Assembly: GCA_050290265.1 (NCBI GenBank)
Contig: JBNKHI010000001.1
Location: 62,001 to 126,000, forward strand
DNA length: 64,000 nucleotides
Reading direction: 5' to 3'
Origin: JBNKFV01 sp050290265
GTDB taxonomy: Bacteria; Pseudomonadota; Gammaproteobacteria; Pseudomonadales; Cellvibrionaceae
The notes under the pieces are model-generated. The model was not told the DNA's origin and made no database searches. It was given only the letters and a program-made list of their open reading frames with translations. Of this stretch, positions 16,964 through 25,831 are shown piece after piece. Numbering within the stretch: the first letter of the stretch is position 1; every line of letters begins with the position of its first letter. The position numbers and the translations under genes are program-made.

Positions 16964-19165
16964 ATGGACATTTCCCCTATTCTCGAAAATTTAAATAATG
17001 CACAGCGTGAAGCCGTTTGCGCGCCGCCGTGTAATCAATTGATATTGGCAGGTGCTGGCAGTGGTAAAACTCGTGTGCTGGTGCACCGTATTGCCTGGCT
17101 GATTCAGGTGGAGGGCGTATCGCCCTATAGCATTATGGCGGTCACCTTTACGAATAAAGCCGCGCGCGAAATGCGTAACCGAATCGATGAATTGCTCAAC
17201 TTACCTACCCGAGGTATGTGGGTAGGTACATTCCATGGATTAGCGCATCGTTTGCTCAAGGCTCACTGGCAAGAGGCCAAGTTACCTCAGAGTTTCCAAA
17301 TTCTGGACAGTGATGATCAAATGCGTTTGATAAAGCGCGTTTATCAGGCGTTGAATATTGATGATGAGCGTTGGCCGGTTAAACAAGCCGCCTGGTTTAT
17401 CAATGCGCAAAAAGATGAAGGCATTAGACCGCAGTATATTCGCGGAAACGAGCACGATCCGTACTTGAAAACCATGGTTATGGTTTATACAGCTTATGAG
17501 GAAGCGTGTCAGCGTGCTGGATTGGTCGATTTTGGTGAGCTTTTATTGCGGGCTCATGAGCTCTGGCTCAACCACCCGCACTTACTGAAGCATTATCAAG
17601 AGCGCTTCCCTTTTGTTCTGGTTGACGAGTTTCAAGATACCAACACCGTGCAATATGCTTGGCTGCGGGTATTGGCAGGAAATCAATCATTAGTCACCGC
17701 GGTGGGTGATGATGATCAATCTATTTATGGCTGGCGTGGCGCCAAAATAGAAAATATTCAGCAGTTTTCGCAGGATTTTGCCGATGTACAAACTGTGCGG
17801 CTGGAGCAAAACTATCGTTCTACCGGCAATATTCTTACCGCCGCAAATGGTGTTATAGAAAACAATTTGGGTCGGCTTGGTAAGACGTTGCGGACGGATG
17901 GTGAGGATGGCGAACCCATCTCATTGTACGCGGCCTTTAACGAGCAGGATGAGGCTCGTTTTATTGTAGATCGTATTGAACAATGGATACGCCAAGGAAA
18001 CCCCCGCGACAGTATTGCGATTTTATATCGTTCTAATGCTCAATCACGGGTACTGGAAGAAGNNNNNNNNNNAAGAGAGTCGATTCCTTACCGCATTTAT
18101 GGCGGCCAGCGGTTTTATGATCGTCTGGAAATTAAAAACGCCCTCGCCTACTTGCGCTTGATGCTCAATCGGTTCGATGATGCTGCATTTGAGCGAGTTG
18201 TGAATACCCCAACTCGTGGTATCGGCGCAAAAACTGTTGACGACATTCGCTTACTTGCACGGGAACAAGGTTGTTCTTTATGGCAAGCAGCCGCCCAAAT
18301 GGTCAGTAATAAAAGCTTGGCGGCGCGCGCTGCTAATGCGGTTAACGGTTTCTTGCAATTGATCGAGACATTGGATGAAGAAACAAGAGATTTAAGTCTG
18401 GACCAGCAGGTAAATAATGTTATTCAACGCAGTGAGTTACTGGCTTTTCATGGGAAAGAAAAAGGTGAAAAAGGTCAGGCCAGAATAGAGAACCTGAAAG
18501 AACTGGTGAATGCCTGTAAAGCGTTTGAGCCCGAACCTGATGATGAGGATGAGCCCCCTCTGGTGTCTTTTTTACACACCGCTGCACTTGATGCGGGTGA
18601 TCAGCAAGCCGACGAGTTTGAAGATGCCGTTCAATTAATGACGTTGCATTCGGCTAAAGGGTTGGAGTTTCCATTGGTCTTTTTAGCCGGCGTTGAAGAA
18701 AATTTGTTTCCGCACAAAATGTCGTTGGAAGAGCCTGGCCGACTGGAGGAGGAGCGACGCCTTTGTTATGTCGGCATTACCCGTGCGATGCAGAAACTGT
18801 ATATAACCTATGCAGAAAGTCGTCGGTTGTATGGTAGTGAAAATTTTCACAGTGTGTCGCGATTTGTAAAAGAAATACCGGATGGCTGTCTGGAAGAAGT
18901 TCGCATTAAAAGCACTGTTACACGCCCTACACAATTCCAGCAGAAATCTAGCTATAATTCGCGCTTCGGTGCTTCTCCTCGCTTAAGCGACAGCGGTGTT
19001 GATACCGGGCTCCGACTCGGTCAACGAGTTTTACACAGTCTTTTTGGGGAAGGAATTGTTGTGCATTTCGAGGGGTCTGGTCCCAGCACACGAGTCCAAA
19101 TTAATTTTGATACTGAAGGTAGTAAGTGGTTGGTGTTGCAGTACGCCAAACTAGAGGCTTTATAA
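16964..19165 (+). CDS. uvrD: ATP-dependent DNA helicase II UvrD (interrupted by a 10-N assembly gap)
   Basis: UvrD is a superfamily 1A 3'-5' helicase that acts in nucleotide excision repair and mismatch repair. The start ATG at 16964 gives MDISPILENLNNAQREAV, close to E. coli UvrD; the open frame upstream to 16883 is not supported. Walker A AGAGSGKT is at residues 29-36, and the other motifs seen are TFTNKAAREM, LVDEFQDTN, GDDDQSIYGWRGA, LEQNYRS, MTLHSAKGLEF and VGITRAMQKL. The C-terminus has the Tudor-like LGQRVLHSLFGEGIVVHFEG. The placeholder at 18063-18072 falls between RVLEE and RESIPYRIYGG. Homologues have six residues there before the IPY or MPY, while the placeholder implies seven, so the true gap is probably 3 bases shorter. 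The gene is otherwise intact. Confidence 0.95.
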   Translation: MDISPILENLNNAQREAVCAPPCNQLILAGAGSGKTRVLVHRIAWLIQVEGVSPYSIMAVTFTNKAAREMRNRIDELLNLPTRGMWVGTFHGLAHRLLKAHWQEAKLPQSFQILDSDDQMRLIKRVYQALNIDDERWPVKQAAWFINAQKDEGIRPQYIRGNEHDPYLKTMVMVYTAYEEACQRAGLVDFGELLLRAHELWLNHPHLLKHYQERFPFVLVDEFQDTNTVQYAWLRVLAGNQSLVTAVGDDDQSIYGWRGAKIENIQQFSQDFADVQTVRLEQNYRSTGNILTAANGVIENNLGRLGKTLRTDGEDGEPISLYAAFNEQDEARFIVDRIEQWIRQGNPRDSIAILYRSNAQSRVLEEXXXXRESIPYRIYGGQRFYDRLEIKNALAYLRLMLNRFDDAAFERVVNTPTRGIGAKTVDDIRLLAREQGCSLWQAAAQMVSNKSLAARAANAVNGFLQLIETLDEETRDLSLDQQVNNVIQRSELLAFHGKEKGEKGQARIENLKELVNACKAFEPEPDDEDEPPLVSFLHTAALDAGDQQADEFEDAVQLMTLHSAKGLEFPLVFLAGVEENLFPHKMSLEEPGRLEEERRLCYVGITRAMQKLYITYAESRRLYGSENFHSVSRFVKEIPDGCLEEVRIKSTVTRPTQFQQKSSYNSRFGASPRLSDSGVDTGLRLGQRVLHSLFGEGIVVHFEGSGPSTRVQINFDTEGSKWLVLQYAKLEAL
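18063..18072. other. Assembly gap (10 N) inside uvrD
   Basis: Ten N bases mark an unresolved join. The reading frame is kept across it, which fits either a correctly sized gap or one that differs by a multiple of three. Comparison with the conserved RVLEEALL..-type segment suggests seven rather than ten missing bases. Confidence 0.95.
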
Positions 19166-19204
19166 AATAATTCTAATAATCGTTCTGTTCCGGACAACCA
19201 AATC

Positions 19205-20368
19205 ATGAATCAATCAACATCGCGTAATTTTTTACCTGTTATTGTCTTAGTGTTAGTGGGGGCATTGGTAGCTGTGTTTGCACTGTATGTTATTGAAGTG
19301 GCCCGTCATCAAAGCGGCAATAACAGTGTGACGGCATTGCAGGCTGATGGCGCCAACGTTACGCATTATCAGTGGAAAATGGTAACCACTTGGCCAAAAA
19401 ACTTTCCTGGGCTCGGCCGTGCACCGGAAACGTTTGCCAAGCTCGTTAACACTATGAGTAACGGGCGTATCCAAATCAAAGTCTATGGCGCTGGTGAGTT
19501 AGTGCCAGCTCTGGGTGTTTTTGATGCGGTATCCAGTGGGAGTGTCGAAATGGGACACGGCGCAGCGTACTACTGGAAAGGTAAGATTCAGGCAGCACAG
19601 TTTTTTACAGCAGTTCCTTTCGGCATGAATGAAAAGGAAATGGAGGGCTGGTTAAACTATGGTGGAGGTTTGGAATTGTGGCGCGAAACTTATGCGCCGT
19701 TTAATTTAGTACCCTTCCCTGCGGGCAACACGGGCGTGCAAATGGCAGGTTGGTTTAACCGCGAAATTAATTCCCTGGAAGATTTGAAAGGCCTAAAAAT
19801 GCGCATTCCGGGTTTGGGTGCCGAAGTACTGAACCGCGCGGGAGGCACCGCTGTCAATATACCTGGCGGGGAGTTATACACAGCTTTGCAAACGGGTGTT
19901 ATCGACGCGACTGAATGGGTTGGCCCTTATAACGACCTCGCGTTTGGTTTTCACCAGATAGCAAAATATTATTATTATCCTGGCTGGCATGAGCCTGGTC
20001 CGACCCTTGAATTGCTCGTCAACAAACAAGTTTATGATTCTCTACCTGAAGATCTGCAAGTTATCATTGCGACTGCAGCTCGCGCGGTAAATGAAGATAT
20101 GGCCGATGAATACACTGCGCGTAACAACGAAGCGTTACGTGAGCTTATCGATGTACACGGTGTCGTGTTAAAAAAGTTACCTGATAGTGTACTGCAGACG
20201 CTGAAGGGGTATGCGAACGAAATTTATGCAGAAAAAGCTCAGCAAGACCCAGTGTTTGCGCGGGTATACAAATCCTATAAAGACTTTGCAGACAAGATAG
20301 AGAATTATCACAATATTTCCGAACGCGCTTATTACGATACACGTTCGGAATATAAGCCACAAAAATGA
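19205..20368 (+). CDS. TRAP transporter substrate-binding protein, DctP family (2-oxoacid-binding TakP-like)
   Basis: DctP-type proteins capture small organic acids in the periplasm for tripartite ATP-independent (TRAP) uptake driven by an ion gradient. The 387-residue product has an N-terminal hydrophobic segment (about residues 9-29, signal or anchor). The mature part begins near YQWKMVTTWPKNFPGLG, a start typical of the TakP-like group that binds 2-oxo-monocarboxylates. The family signature GELYTALQTGVIDATEW is present at about residues 223-239. The ligand is inferred from the subgroup only. The membrane subunits (20997-22921) lie on the opposite strand beyond a thioesterase gene, an unusual split arrangement. 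The gene starts 39 bases after uvrD and ends convergently with the thioesterase. Confidence 0.88.
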   Translation: MNQSTSRNFLPVIVLVLVGALVAVFALYVIEVARHQSGNNSVTALQADGANVTHYQWKMVTTWPKNFPGLGRAPETFAKLVNTMSNGRIQIKVYGAGELVPALGVFDAVSSGSVEMGHGAAYYWKGKIQAAQFFTAVPFGMNEKEMEGWLNYGGGLELWRETYAPFNLVPFPAGNTGVQMAGWFNREINSLEDLKGLKMRIPGLGAEVLNRAGGTAVNIPGGELYTALQTGVIDATEWVGPYNDLAFGFHQIAKYYYYPGWHEPGPTLELLVNKQVYDSLPEDLQVIIATAARAVNEDMADEYTARNNEALRELIDVHGVVLKKLPDSVLQTLKGYANEIYAEKAQQDPVFARVYKSYKDFADKIENYHNISERAYYDTRSEYKPQK

Positions 20369-20388
20369 GGCTTGGTCAGGGTCACAGG

Positions 20389-20793
20389 CTAACTGCGTGA
20401 TACAGGGCGCGTTCTGCCAGAGTTATCGATGGCAACATACACAAATTCGCCCTCTGTTACCTTCATGATTTCGCCGGTATCAATGACCTTCAACCAGACT
20501 TCCACTCGTGTTTGAATAGAAGATCTTCCGGTATCCAAGACGTCGACATAACAGCTAATGGTTGCCCCAACGGGCACCGGGCGAATGAAGGCCATACTGC
20601 CAACTGCCACCGTTGTTACACGACCGCGAGCTAACTCCTGAGCGATAATTGAGCCGGCGATATCCATTTGCGCAATTAACCAGCCAGCGAAAATATCGCC
20701 ATTTGGGTTCGTGTCACTTGGCATCGTCAAAGTTTGCAGTGCCAGTGTACCGCTTGGTGTTGGATCTAAGTCGTCGTCATCATCGATATTCAT
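20389..20793 (-). CDS. Acyl-CoA thioesterase, YciA-like hotdog fold
   Basis: YciA-type enzymes hydrolyse a broad range of acyl-CoAs. The product shows the family block LQTLTMPSDTNPNGDIFAGWLIAQMD, with Asn-Gly-Asp of the active site, then GRVTTVAVGSMAFIRPVPVGATISCYV and EGEFVYVAID. The ATG at 20793 is chosen (134 residues) because AAGG lies about seven bases upstream and it gives the usual YciA length; the frame is open to an ATG at 20832. A run of five Asp residues near the N-terminus is odd but not disruptive. The gene lies downstream of dctQM on the same strand and could be the last gene of that unit. Confidence 0.88.
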   Translation of the reverse strand: MNIDDDDDLDPTPSGTLALQTLTMPSDTNPNGDIFAGWLIAQMDIAGSIIAQELARGRVTTVAVGSMAFIRPVPVGATISCYVDVLDTGRSSIQTRVEVWLKVIDTGEIMKVTEGEFVYVAIDNSGRTRPVSRS

Positions 20794-20996
20794 ACTTAAC
20801 CTTGCGTGTTGAAGCCGGGTATACATGCGCACCCGGTCAGCCCTGCCTGAGCAGGATTACGATATTGGTGGGCACAACCCTGAGTAATTTTATGGTCTTT
20901 TGTGCAAAACCAAATTCTCGATCATATCCAGAGCCTGGTTGCTTAGTGTTAACGACCGACTTTTGATCCGGCCGTTCAATCTGCTATGTCCGTATT

Positions 20997-22358
20997 TTAG
21001 AGTACGCTCGGCAGCCAAGTTACGATTTGTGGCCATATCGCCAGGGCTGTTAGCAGTAATAATTGGAGCATAATAAAGGGGATTACGCCACGATAAATTT
21101 CGGCAGTAGCGACACTCTCAGGGGTTACGCCGCGTAAATAGAAAAGTGCGAAACCGAAGGGTGGCGTCAAAAATGAAGTTTGAAGATTTATCGCTATCAT
21201 TATGCCGAGCCAAATGGGGTCTACCCCCATATTGAATAACACCGGTGCGACGATGGGTACGACCACAAAAGTAATTTCTATAAAATCGAGAATAAAGCCC
21301 AGTAAGAAGATCACAAGCATAACAACAAACGTTGCCGTAATAAGCCCGCCAGGTAGATTAGTGAAAAAATGTGCAACTAACTCTTCTCCCCCAAACCCTC
21401 GAAACACTAATGAAAAGAGTGAAGCGCCGAGTAAGATGGTAAACACCATCACCGTGATTCGTACAGTGCTATGGAGTACATCAGAAAGCCTTTGCAGGGA
21501 CAGTTGTCGTTTGTTCCACGCTAGTAGTGTCGCGCCAATAGCGCCAACGCCGGCGGCTTCTGTGGGTGTAGCTGCGCCTGAAATAATAGATCCAAGAACC
21601 AGTGCTATTAATAGTATCGGTGGGAATAGGCTGCGAAGCGTAGCCGCTACGCTTACGTCTGATAAATCTTTGGCTGCGGGTGAGTGGCTGGGTTTGAGTA
21701 ATGCCACCACCAACAGGTACGTTATATAGATAATGACGAGAAGCAGTCCAGGGACAATTGCCCCAACAAACATATCACCAACGGAAACGGGTACCGGGTT
21801 AAAAATTCCTCGGCTTAATTGGCTTTGTTGGTAGGCAGTGGACAGAATATCCCCGAGTAACACTAGCGCGATAGAGGGTGGAATAATTTGTCCCAGCGTG
21901 CCTGTTGCACAGATGGTTCCCGTTGCCAGCGCGGGGTTGTAGCCGCGCTTTAGCATGGCAGGTAACGACATTAAGCCCATTGTAACCACGGTTGCGCCAA
22001 CAATACCGGTACTCGCAGCGAGTAACATCCCTACTAAAACAACGGATATTCCTAACCCGCCTGGTAGCCTCCCAAACAGGCGAGACATATTTTCCAATAA
22101 CTCTTCAGCAATGCGAGAGCGCTCCAGCATAACGCCCATAAGCACAAATAACGGTACTGCGATCAGTGTGAAATTAGTAATGGTGCCGTATATTCGGTCA
22201 GGAAAAGCAAGCAGCAACTTCGCATCAAAGGTTTGCGTGACAATACCCAAGCATGCAAATAACAAAGCCACTCCAGCAAGCGAAAAGGCAACGGGATAGC
22301 CCAGCATCAACACAATGCAGGACACGGCAAACATAATTAAGGGGACAAATTCCAGCAT
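20997..22358 (-). CDS. dctM: TRAP transporter large permease subunit DctM
   Basis: DctM is the transport channel of TRAP systems. The product is about 453 residues, with about 12-13 membrane segments. Typical features are MLGYPVAFSLAGVALLFACLG near the N-terminus, FVLMGVMLERSRIAEELLENM, GTLGQIIPPSIALVLLGDI and the C-terminal LQTSFLTPPFGFALFYLRGV. The ATG at 22358 overlaps the dctQ stop as TGATG, a classic coupling; a GTG one codon earlier (22361) is an alternative. A 175-residue antisense frame across 21202-21729 is a composition shadow. Confidence 0.95.
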   Translation of the reverse strand: MLEFVPLIMFAVSCIVLMLGYPVAFSLAGVALLFACLGIVTQTFDAKLLLAFPDRIYGTITNFTLIAVPLFVLMGVMLERSRIAEELLENMSRLFGRLPGGLGISVVLVGMLLAASTGIVGATVVTMGLMSLPAMLKRGYNPALATGTICATGTLGQIIPPSIALVLLGDILSTAYQQSQLSRGIFNPVPVSVGDMFVGAIVPGLLLVIIYITYLLVVALLKPSHSPAAKDLSDVSVAATLRSLFPPILLIALVLGSIISGAATPTEAAGVGAIGATLLAWNKRQLSLQRLSDVLHSTVRITVMVFTILLGASLFSLVFRGFGGEELVAHFFTNLPGGLITATFVVMLVIFLLGFILDFIEITFVVVPIVAPVLFNMGVDPIWLGIMIAINLQTSFLTPPFGFALFYLRGVTPESVATAEIYRGVIPFIMLQLLLLTALAIWPQIVTWLPSVL

Positions 22359-22921
22359 CACTGTTGCTCCGTTAACGCTGTGGCTTTGGCCTCATTAAAC
22401 CCAAGCAGTGTGGGAATAGCCCGCAAGACCTCGGCAACTGCTTGCAAGGCCAGCATGGCTGCCCCTAAGGGTATTAATGTCTTTAGTAGAAATATGGCGG
22501 GAATACCGCCCGCATCCGGGGAGCGTTCCAAAATTTCCCAGCTGCTTCCCACGAAGCCAAAGCTGACACCCAGGATCAATAACGAAAAGGGTAAGGTAAA
22601 AATGAGTGCGCCAAGGCTGTTAACCCAGGCTTGTGCCCGAGGGCTGAAGCACCGATAGAATATGTCCACACGCACATGTCCATTGTGCTTAAGCGTATAG
22701 GCCATACCAAGCAAAAAGACGCACCCATGCAAATAAGTGACAGACTCTTGCAGTGCTATAGAGCCGCTATTAAATCCATAGCGAATAACCACAACAAAGC
22801 AGGTTACCAGCATCATGGCACACAGCAGCCAGGCTATTACTTGGCCGGTGCGTTCGGCGAGGTTGTCAATAAAGGTGTATATGCAAACCAGGGTGGACTT
22901 GGGTAGCTTCGAGCTGGACAC
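22358..22921 (-). CDS. dctQ: TRAP transporter small permease subunit DctQ
   Basis: DctQ is the small four-helix membrane subunit that pairs with DctM. The 187-residue product has hydrophobic segments at about 26-46, 60-80, 100-125 and 140-165. It has the family-like VTYLHGCVFLLGMAYTLKHNGHVRVDIFY (HVRVD is the common DctQ motif). It overlaps dctM by one base. The gene starts about 330 bases from pstS, and the two promoters are divergent. Confidence 0.92.
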   Translation of the reverse strand: MSSSKLPKSTLVCIYTFIDNLAERTGQVIAWLLCAMMLVTCFVVVIRYGFNSGSIALQESVTYLHGCVFLLGMAYTLKHNGHVRVDIFYRCFSPRAQAWVNSLGALIFTLPFSLLILGVSFGFVGSSWEILERSPDAGGIPAIFLLKTLIPLGAAMLALQAVAEVLRAIPTLLGFNEAKATALTEQQ

Positions 22922-23252
22922 GGCTTATCTCATATTATTCTAAAAAGAAGATATAGTGTTTTGTCGGGTTGCCGAACAAAGTGGCAATCATAAAGCATAA
23001 AAGTGCAAATTGTCGGGGATAAGAGAGTTAAATACACTCTATTTACAAAAGTTTGGGGTAATTGGCCAAGTCGGCTAAGGGCGTTTTTCGAAAATCATCC
23101 AGAATTACCGGAAGTTAAGAGTAAAACATAGCGCCTTTGTGTCATATAATTGTCATATAAACTTCATAGAATTGTCAGCGGTTTGATAGAGAGTATCCCT
23201 GCTAAGTTTATTCAAGGGGTACACCGTAACGCTCTGTGTTAGGAGAAAATGC
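22922..23252. other. Divergent control region between dctQ and pstS
   Basis: This 331-base gap holds the Pho box of the pst operon in its right third (23140-23183) and the pstS ribosome binding site AGGAG (23241-23245). The left half must contain the dctQ promoter on the minus strand, but no convincing -35/-10 pair was identified. No open frame worth calling is present. Confidence 0.6.
23140..23183 (+). promoter_or_regulatory. Pho box with four 11-bp half-sites upstream of pstS
   Basis: Four successive 11-base units begin at 23140, 23151, 23162 and 23173: TGTCATATAAT, TGTCATATAAA, CTTCATAGAAT and TGTCAGCGGTT. The 11-base period and the TGTCA core are the signature of PhoB binding. Two overlapping PhoB dimer sites are implied. 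The genes for PhoB and PhoR are in this window (37026-39164). Confidence 0.88.
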
Positions 23253-24299
23253 GTGAAAAAAAGTTTACTAACCGCGTCTTTAGCGGCGGCCCTGATTTCA
23301 ACAACTCAAGTTGCCTCCGCAGCTCGTGATTATATTAGTATCGTTGGATCGTCAACGGTATACCCTTTTGCCACGGTGGTAGCTGAGCGCTTTGGTAGAG
23401 CTAACCCAGGCTTTAAAACGCCAAAAGTTGAATCAACAGGTTCAGGTGGTGGTTTCAAGCTGTTTTGTCAGGCAACTGGGGAAAATACACCAGATATTAC
23501 TAATGCCTCGCGTCGCATTAAGAGTTCTGAAGTTAAGTTGTGTGCTTCTAATGGCGTTGCCGAAATTGTAGAAGTGCTGATTGGTTATGATGGGATCGTT
23601 GTGGCAAATTCTGTTAAGTCACCACAAATGAGCCTAACTCGAAAGGATATATTCCTGGCTTTGGCGAAAGAAGTGCCAAATCCAGATGGGTCAGAAACGC
23701 TGGTTCCGAACCCTTACAAAACCTGGAAAGACGTTAATCCAGCGCTGCCGGCCAAAGCCATTGAAGTATTGGGCCCACCGCCGACTTCTGGTACCCGCGA
23801 CGCGTTTTCCGAGCTAGCGATGGAGGGAGGTTGTGATGAGATTTCGTGGATCAAAGCGCTGGCTAAAACCGACAAAAATAAGCACAAGGCTATTTGTCAC
23901 ACCGTTCGTGAAGATGGCGCTTTTATTGAAGCGGGCGAAAATGATAACTTGATCGTGCAAAAACTGAACGCCAACCCTAATGCATTAGGTGTATTTGGTT
24001 TTAGTTTCCTTGATCAGAACTCAGATAAAGTCCAAGGGTCTCTTATCGATGGTTCTGGACCTGAGTTTGATACCATTGCTGACGGTTCATACCCTATCTC
24101 ACGTCCATTGTACTTCTATGTTAAGAAAGCGCACGTTGGCGTAATCCCTGGTATTAAGGAATACCTTGCAGAATTCACTAGCAACAAGGCTTGGGGAGAC
24201 GAAGGCTACCTGGCTGAGAAAGGCATGATTCCTTTAGGTGCAGATGAGCGCAGCCGCGTAAAAGCAGATGTGACGGGCTTAAAAAACCTAAGCTTGTAA
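23253..24299 (+). CDS. pstS: Phosphate ABC transporter substrate-binding protein PstS
   Basis: PstS binds inorganic phosphate in the periplasm and delivers it to PstCA. The 348-residue product starts with GTG at 23253, preceded by AGGAG. It has a signal peptide (MKKSLLTASLAAALISTTQ..ASA, cleavage after about residue 23). The phosphate-binding loops are seen as IVGSSTVYPFATVVAE, STGSGGGFKLFC and PPTSGTRDAFSEL. It is the first gene of the pst-phoU operon, directly under the Pho box. A hairpin follows it and probably lowers readthrough into pstC, fitting the known excess of PstS over the membrane subunits. Confidence 0.95.
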   Translation: MKKSLLTASLAAALISTTQVASAARDYISIVGSSTVYPFATVVAERFGRANPGFKTPKVESTGSGGGFKLFCQATGENTPDITNASRRIKSSEVKLCASNGVAEIVEVLIGYDGIVVANSVKSPQMSLTRKDIFLALAKEVPNPDGSETLVPNPYKTWKDVNPALPAKAIEVLGPPPTSGTRDAFSELAMEGGCDEISWIKALAKTDKNKHKAICHTVREDGAFIEAGENDNLIVQKLNANPNALGVFGFSFLDQNSDKVQGSLIDGSGPEFDTIADGSYPISRPLYFYVKKAHVGVIPGIKEYLAEFTSNKAWGDEGYLAEKGMIPLGADERSRVKADVTGLKNLSL

Positions 24300-24332
24300 G
24301 CGATAACCCGCTTATTAAGTGATCATCGCAGC

Positions 24333-24376
24333 AAATAAATAGCCTGGTATCTTATTACTGGGCTATTTATTTTTTT
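24333..24376 (+). terminator. Attenuating hairpin between pstS and pstC
   Basis: AAATAAATAGCC (24333-24344) pairs perfectly with GGCTATTTATTT (24361-24372) across a 16-base loop and runs into a T-rich tract. It lies 33 bases after the pstS stop. A partial terminator or 3' stabiliser at this place would give more PstS than permease. Confidence 0.75.
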
Positions 24377-24397
24377 ATTTATAGAGAACAACCAGAA

Positions 24398-25831
24398 GTG
24401 CACAAGAACAGCATTCTGGTGAAAATTGATCAACTCGGATTGACTATGGAAACCTCTTCATTATTAATTGTCCTTGTCGCAGTAGCGGCGGCGGCTTTTT
24501 ATCTTGGGCAACAGCGATCCGTGGCGCTGTCGCGACTAACGGGTGGCGTGCATTCGTTAAACTCTCTTCCCTTCTATTATGGAATGTTAACGGCTATTTG
24601 GTGTGCGCTACCTGCTATGGCCGTACTGGCAATCTGGATGGGCTTTGAGGGAGCAATTATCCGACACCTGGTGACCCAGGAACTACCGGAAGCTCAGCGC
24701 CAGCTGGACGGTCCAGAGTTAGGTTTGATTATCAATTCCGTAGAAAATGTTGCGCATGGTATTCGTGCGACGGATACCCCTGAATACGTAGAGAGAGCTG
24801 CTGAGCATTTAGCGCAACTACACAAAATAAGTCAGCAAGCCATTACTGCACTATCGTTATGTATGGCGATTTTATTTGCAGGCTGGGCTTGGCTGCGAGT
24901 CTCTCCTGAATTGAAAGCGCGCTTAAAAGTGGAAGGTGCTTTCAAGGTGGCATTGTTGATTTGTGCCTGTCTTGCGATTACGACCACAATCGGTATTGTG
25001 CTTTCCGTATTATTTGAATCACTGCGTTTTTTCCATGCCGTACCTATTACTGAGTTTTTATTTGGCCTGGAGTGGAGCCCGCAGATTGCTATCCGTGAAG
25101 GTCAAGTGGGTGGGTCCGGCGCTTTTGGTGCTATTCCATTATTTGTAGGTACTTTGTTAATTTCTGCTATTGCTATGGTGGTAGCGGTGCCTGCGGGTTT
25201 GATGGCAGCGATTTACTTGTCTGAGTACGCTGACCGCCGTGTTCGCCTGGTTGTAAAACCATTACTGGAGGTGTTGGCTGGTATCCCTACGGTGGTTTAC
25301 GGCTTTTTTGCGGCACTAACTGTCGCGCCGTTTATACGTGATAACCTCAGCGGTTTTGGTGTTGACGTTTCTTCCGAAAGCGCCCTAGCTGCCGGCTTTG
25401 TTATGGGTATTATGATTATCCCATTTGTATCGTCGCTGTCCGACGATGTTATCAATGCCGTTCCACAGTCGATGCGCGACGGCTCTTTGGGCTTGGGTGC
25501 TACCAAGTCAGAAACCATTAAACAGGTTGTTATTCCAGCGGCCTTGCCCGGTATTGTCGGCGGTGTTCTGTTAGCAGTTTCCCGGGCCATCGGTGAAACC
25601 ATGATTGTTGTGATGGCGGCCGGATTAGCAGCTAACTTAACGGCCAACCCATTGGAGTCTGTGACGACAGTTACGGTACAGATTGTTACGTTGCTAGTGG
25701 GTGATCAGGAGTTTGATAGCCCAAAAACACTGGCAGCATTTGCACTTGGGTTAATGTTATTTGTAATTACTCTGGCGTTAAACTTTTTTGCTCTACACGT
25801 TGTAAAGAAATATCGAGAACAGTATGACTAA
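24398..25831 (+). CDS. pstC: Phosphate ABC transporter permease PstC (extended N-terminus)
   Basis: PstC is one of the two membrane subunits of the Pst importer. At 477 residues it is much longer than E. coli PstC (319). The extra part is an N-terminal region with membrane segments at about 17-37, 57-77 and 146-166 and a soluble stretch in between (about 85-140). The canonical permease domain begins near residue 180, with PAGLMAAIYLSEYA, the ABC-contacting EAA loop SMRDGSLGLGATKSETIKQVVIPAALPGIVGG and AIGETMIVVMAAG. The GTG start at 24398 is the longest option; ATG at 24446 is possible and neither has a strong ribosome binding site. It overlaps pstA by eight bases. Confidence 0.9.
   Translation: MHKNSILVKIDQLGLTMETSSLLIVLVAVAAAAFYLGQQRSVALSRLTGGVHSLNSLPFYYGMLTAIWCALPAMAVLAIWMGFEGAIIRHLVTQELPEAQRQLDGPELGLIINSVENVAHGIRATDTPEYVERAAEHLAQLHKISQQAITALSLCMAILFAGWAWLRVSPELKARLKVEGAFKVALLICACLAITTTIGIVLSVLFESLRFFHAVPITEFLFGLEWSPQIAIREGQVGGSGAFGAIPLFVGTLLISAIAMVVAVPAGLMAAIYLSEYADRRVRLVVKPLLEVLAGIPTVVYGFFAALTVAPFIRDNLSGFGVDVSSESALAAGFVMGIMIIPFVSSLSDDVINAVPQSMRDGSLGLGATKSETIKQVVIPAALPGIVGGVLLAVSRAIGETMIVVMAAGLAANLTANPLESVTTVTVQIVTLLVGDQEFDSPKTLAAFALGLMLFVITLALNFFALHVVKKYREQYD

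Noticed and set aside
21512..21520. TGTTCCACG, half of a Pseudomonas-type parS site
   Set aside because: The second half is CTAGTAG rather than the complementary GTGGAACA, and the string lies inside dctM, so it is a chance match.
21202..21729. 175-residue open frame antisense to dctM
   Set aside because: It lies entirely inside a highly conserved permease gene, has no ribosome binding site, and its Thr/Pro/Ser-rich translation is typical of an antisense shadow of a membrane protein.
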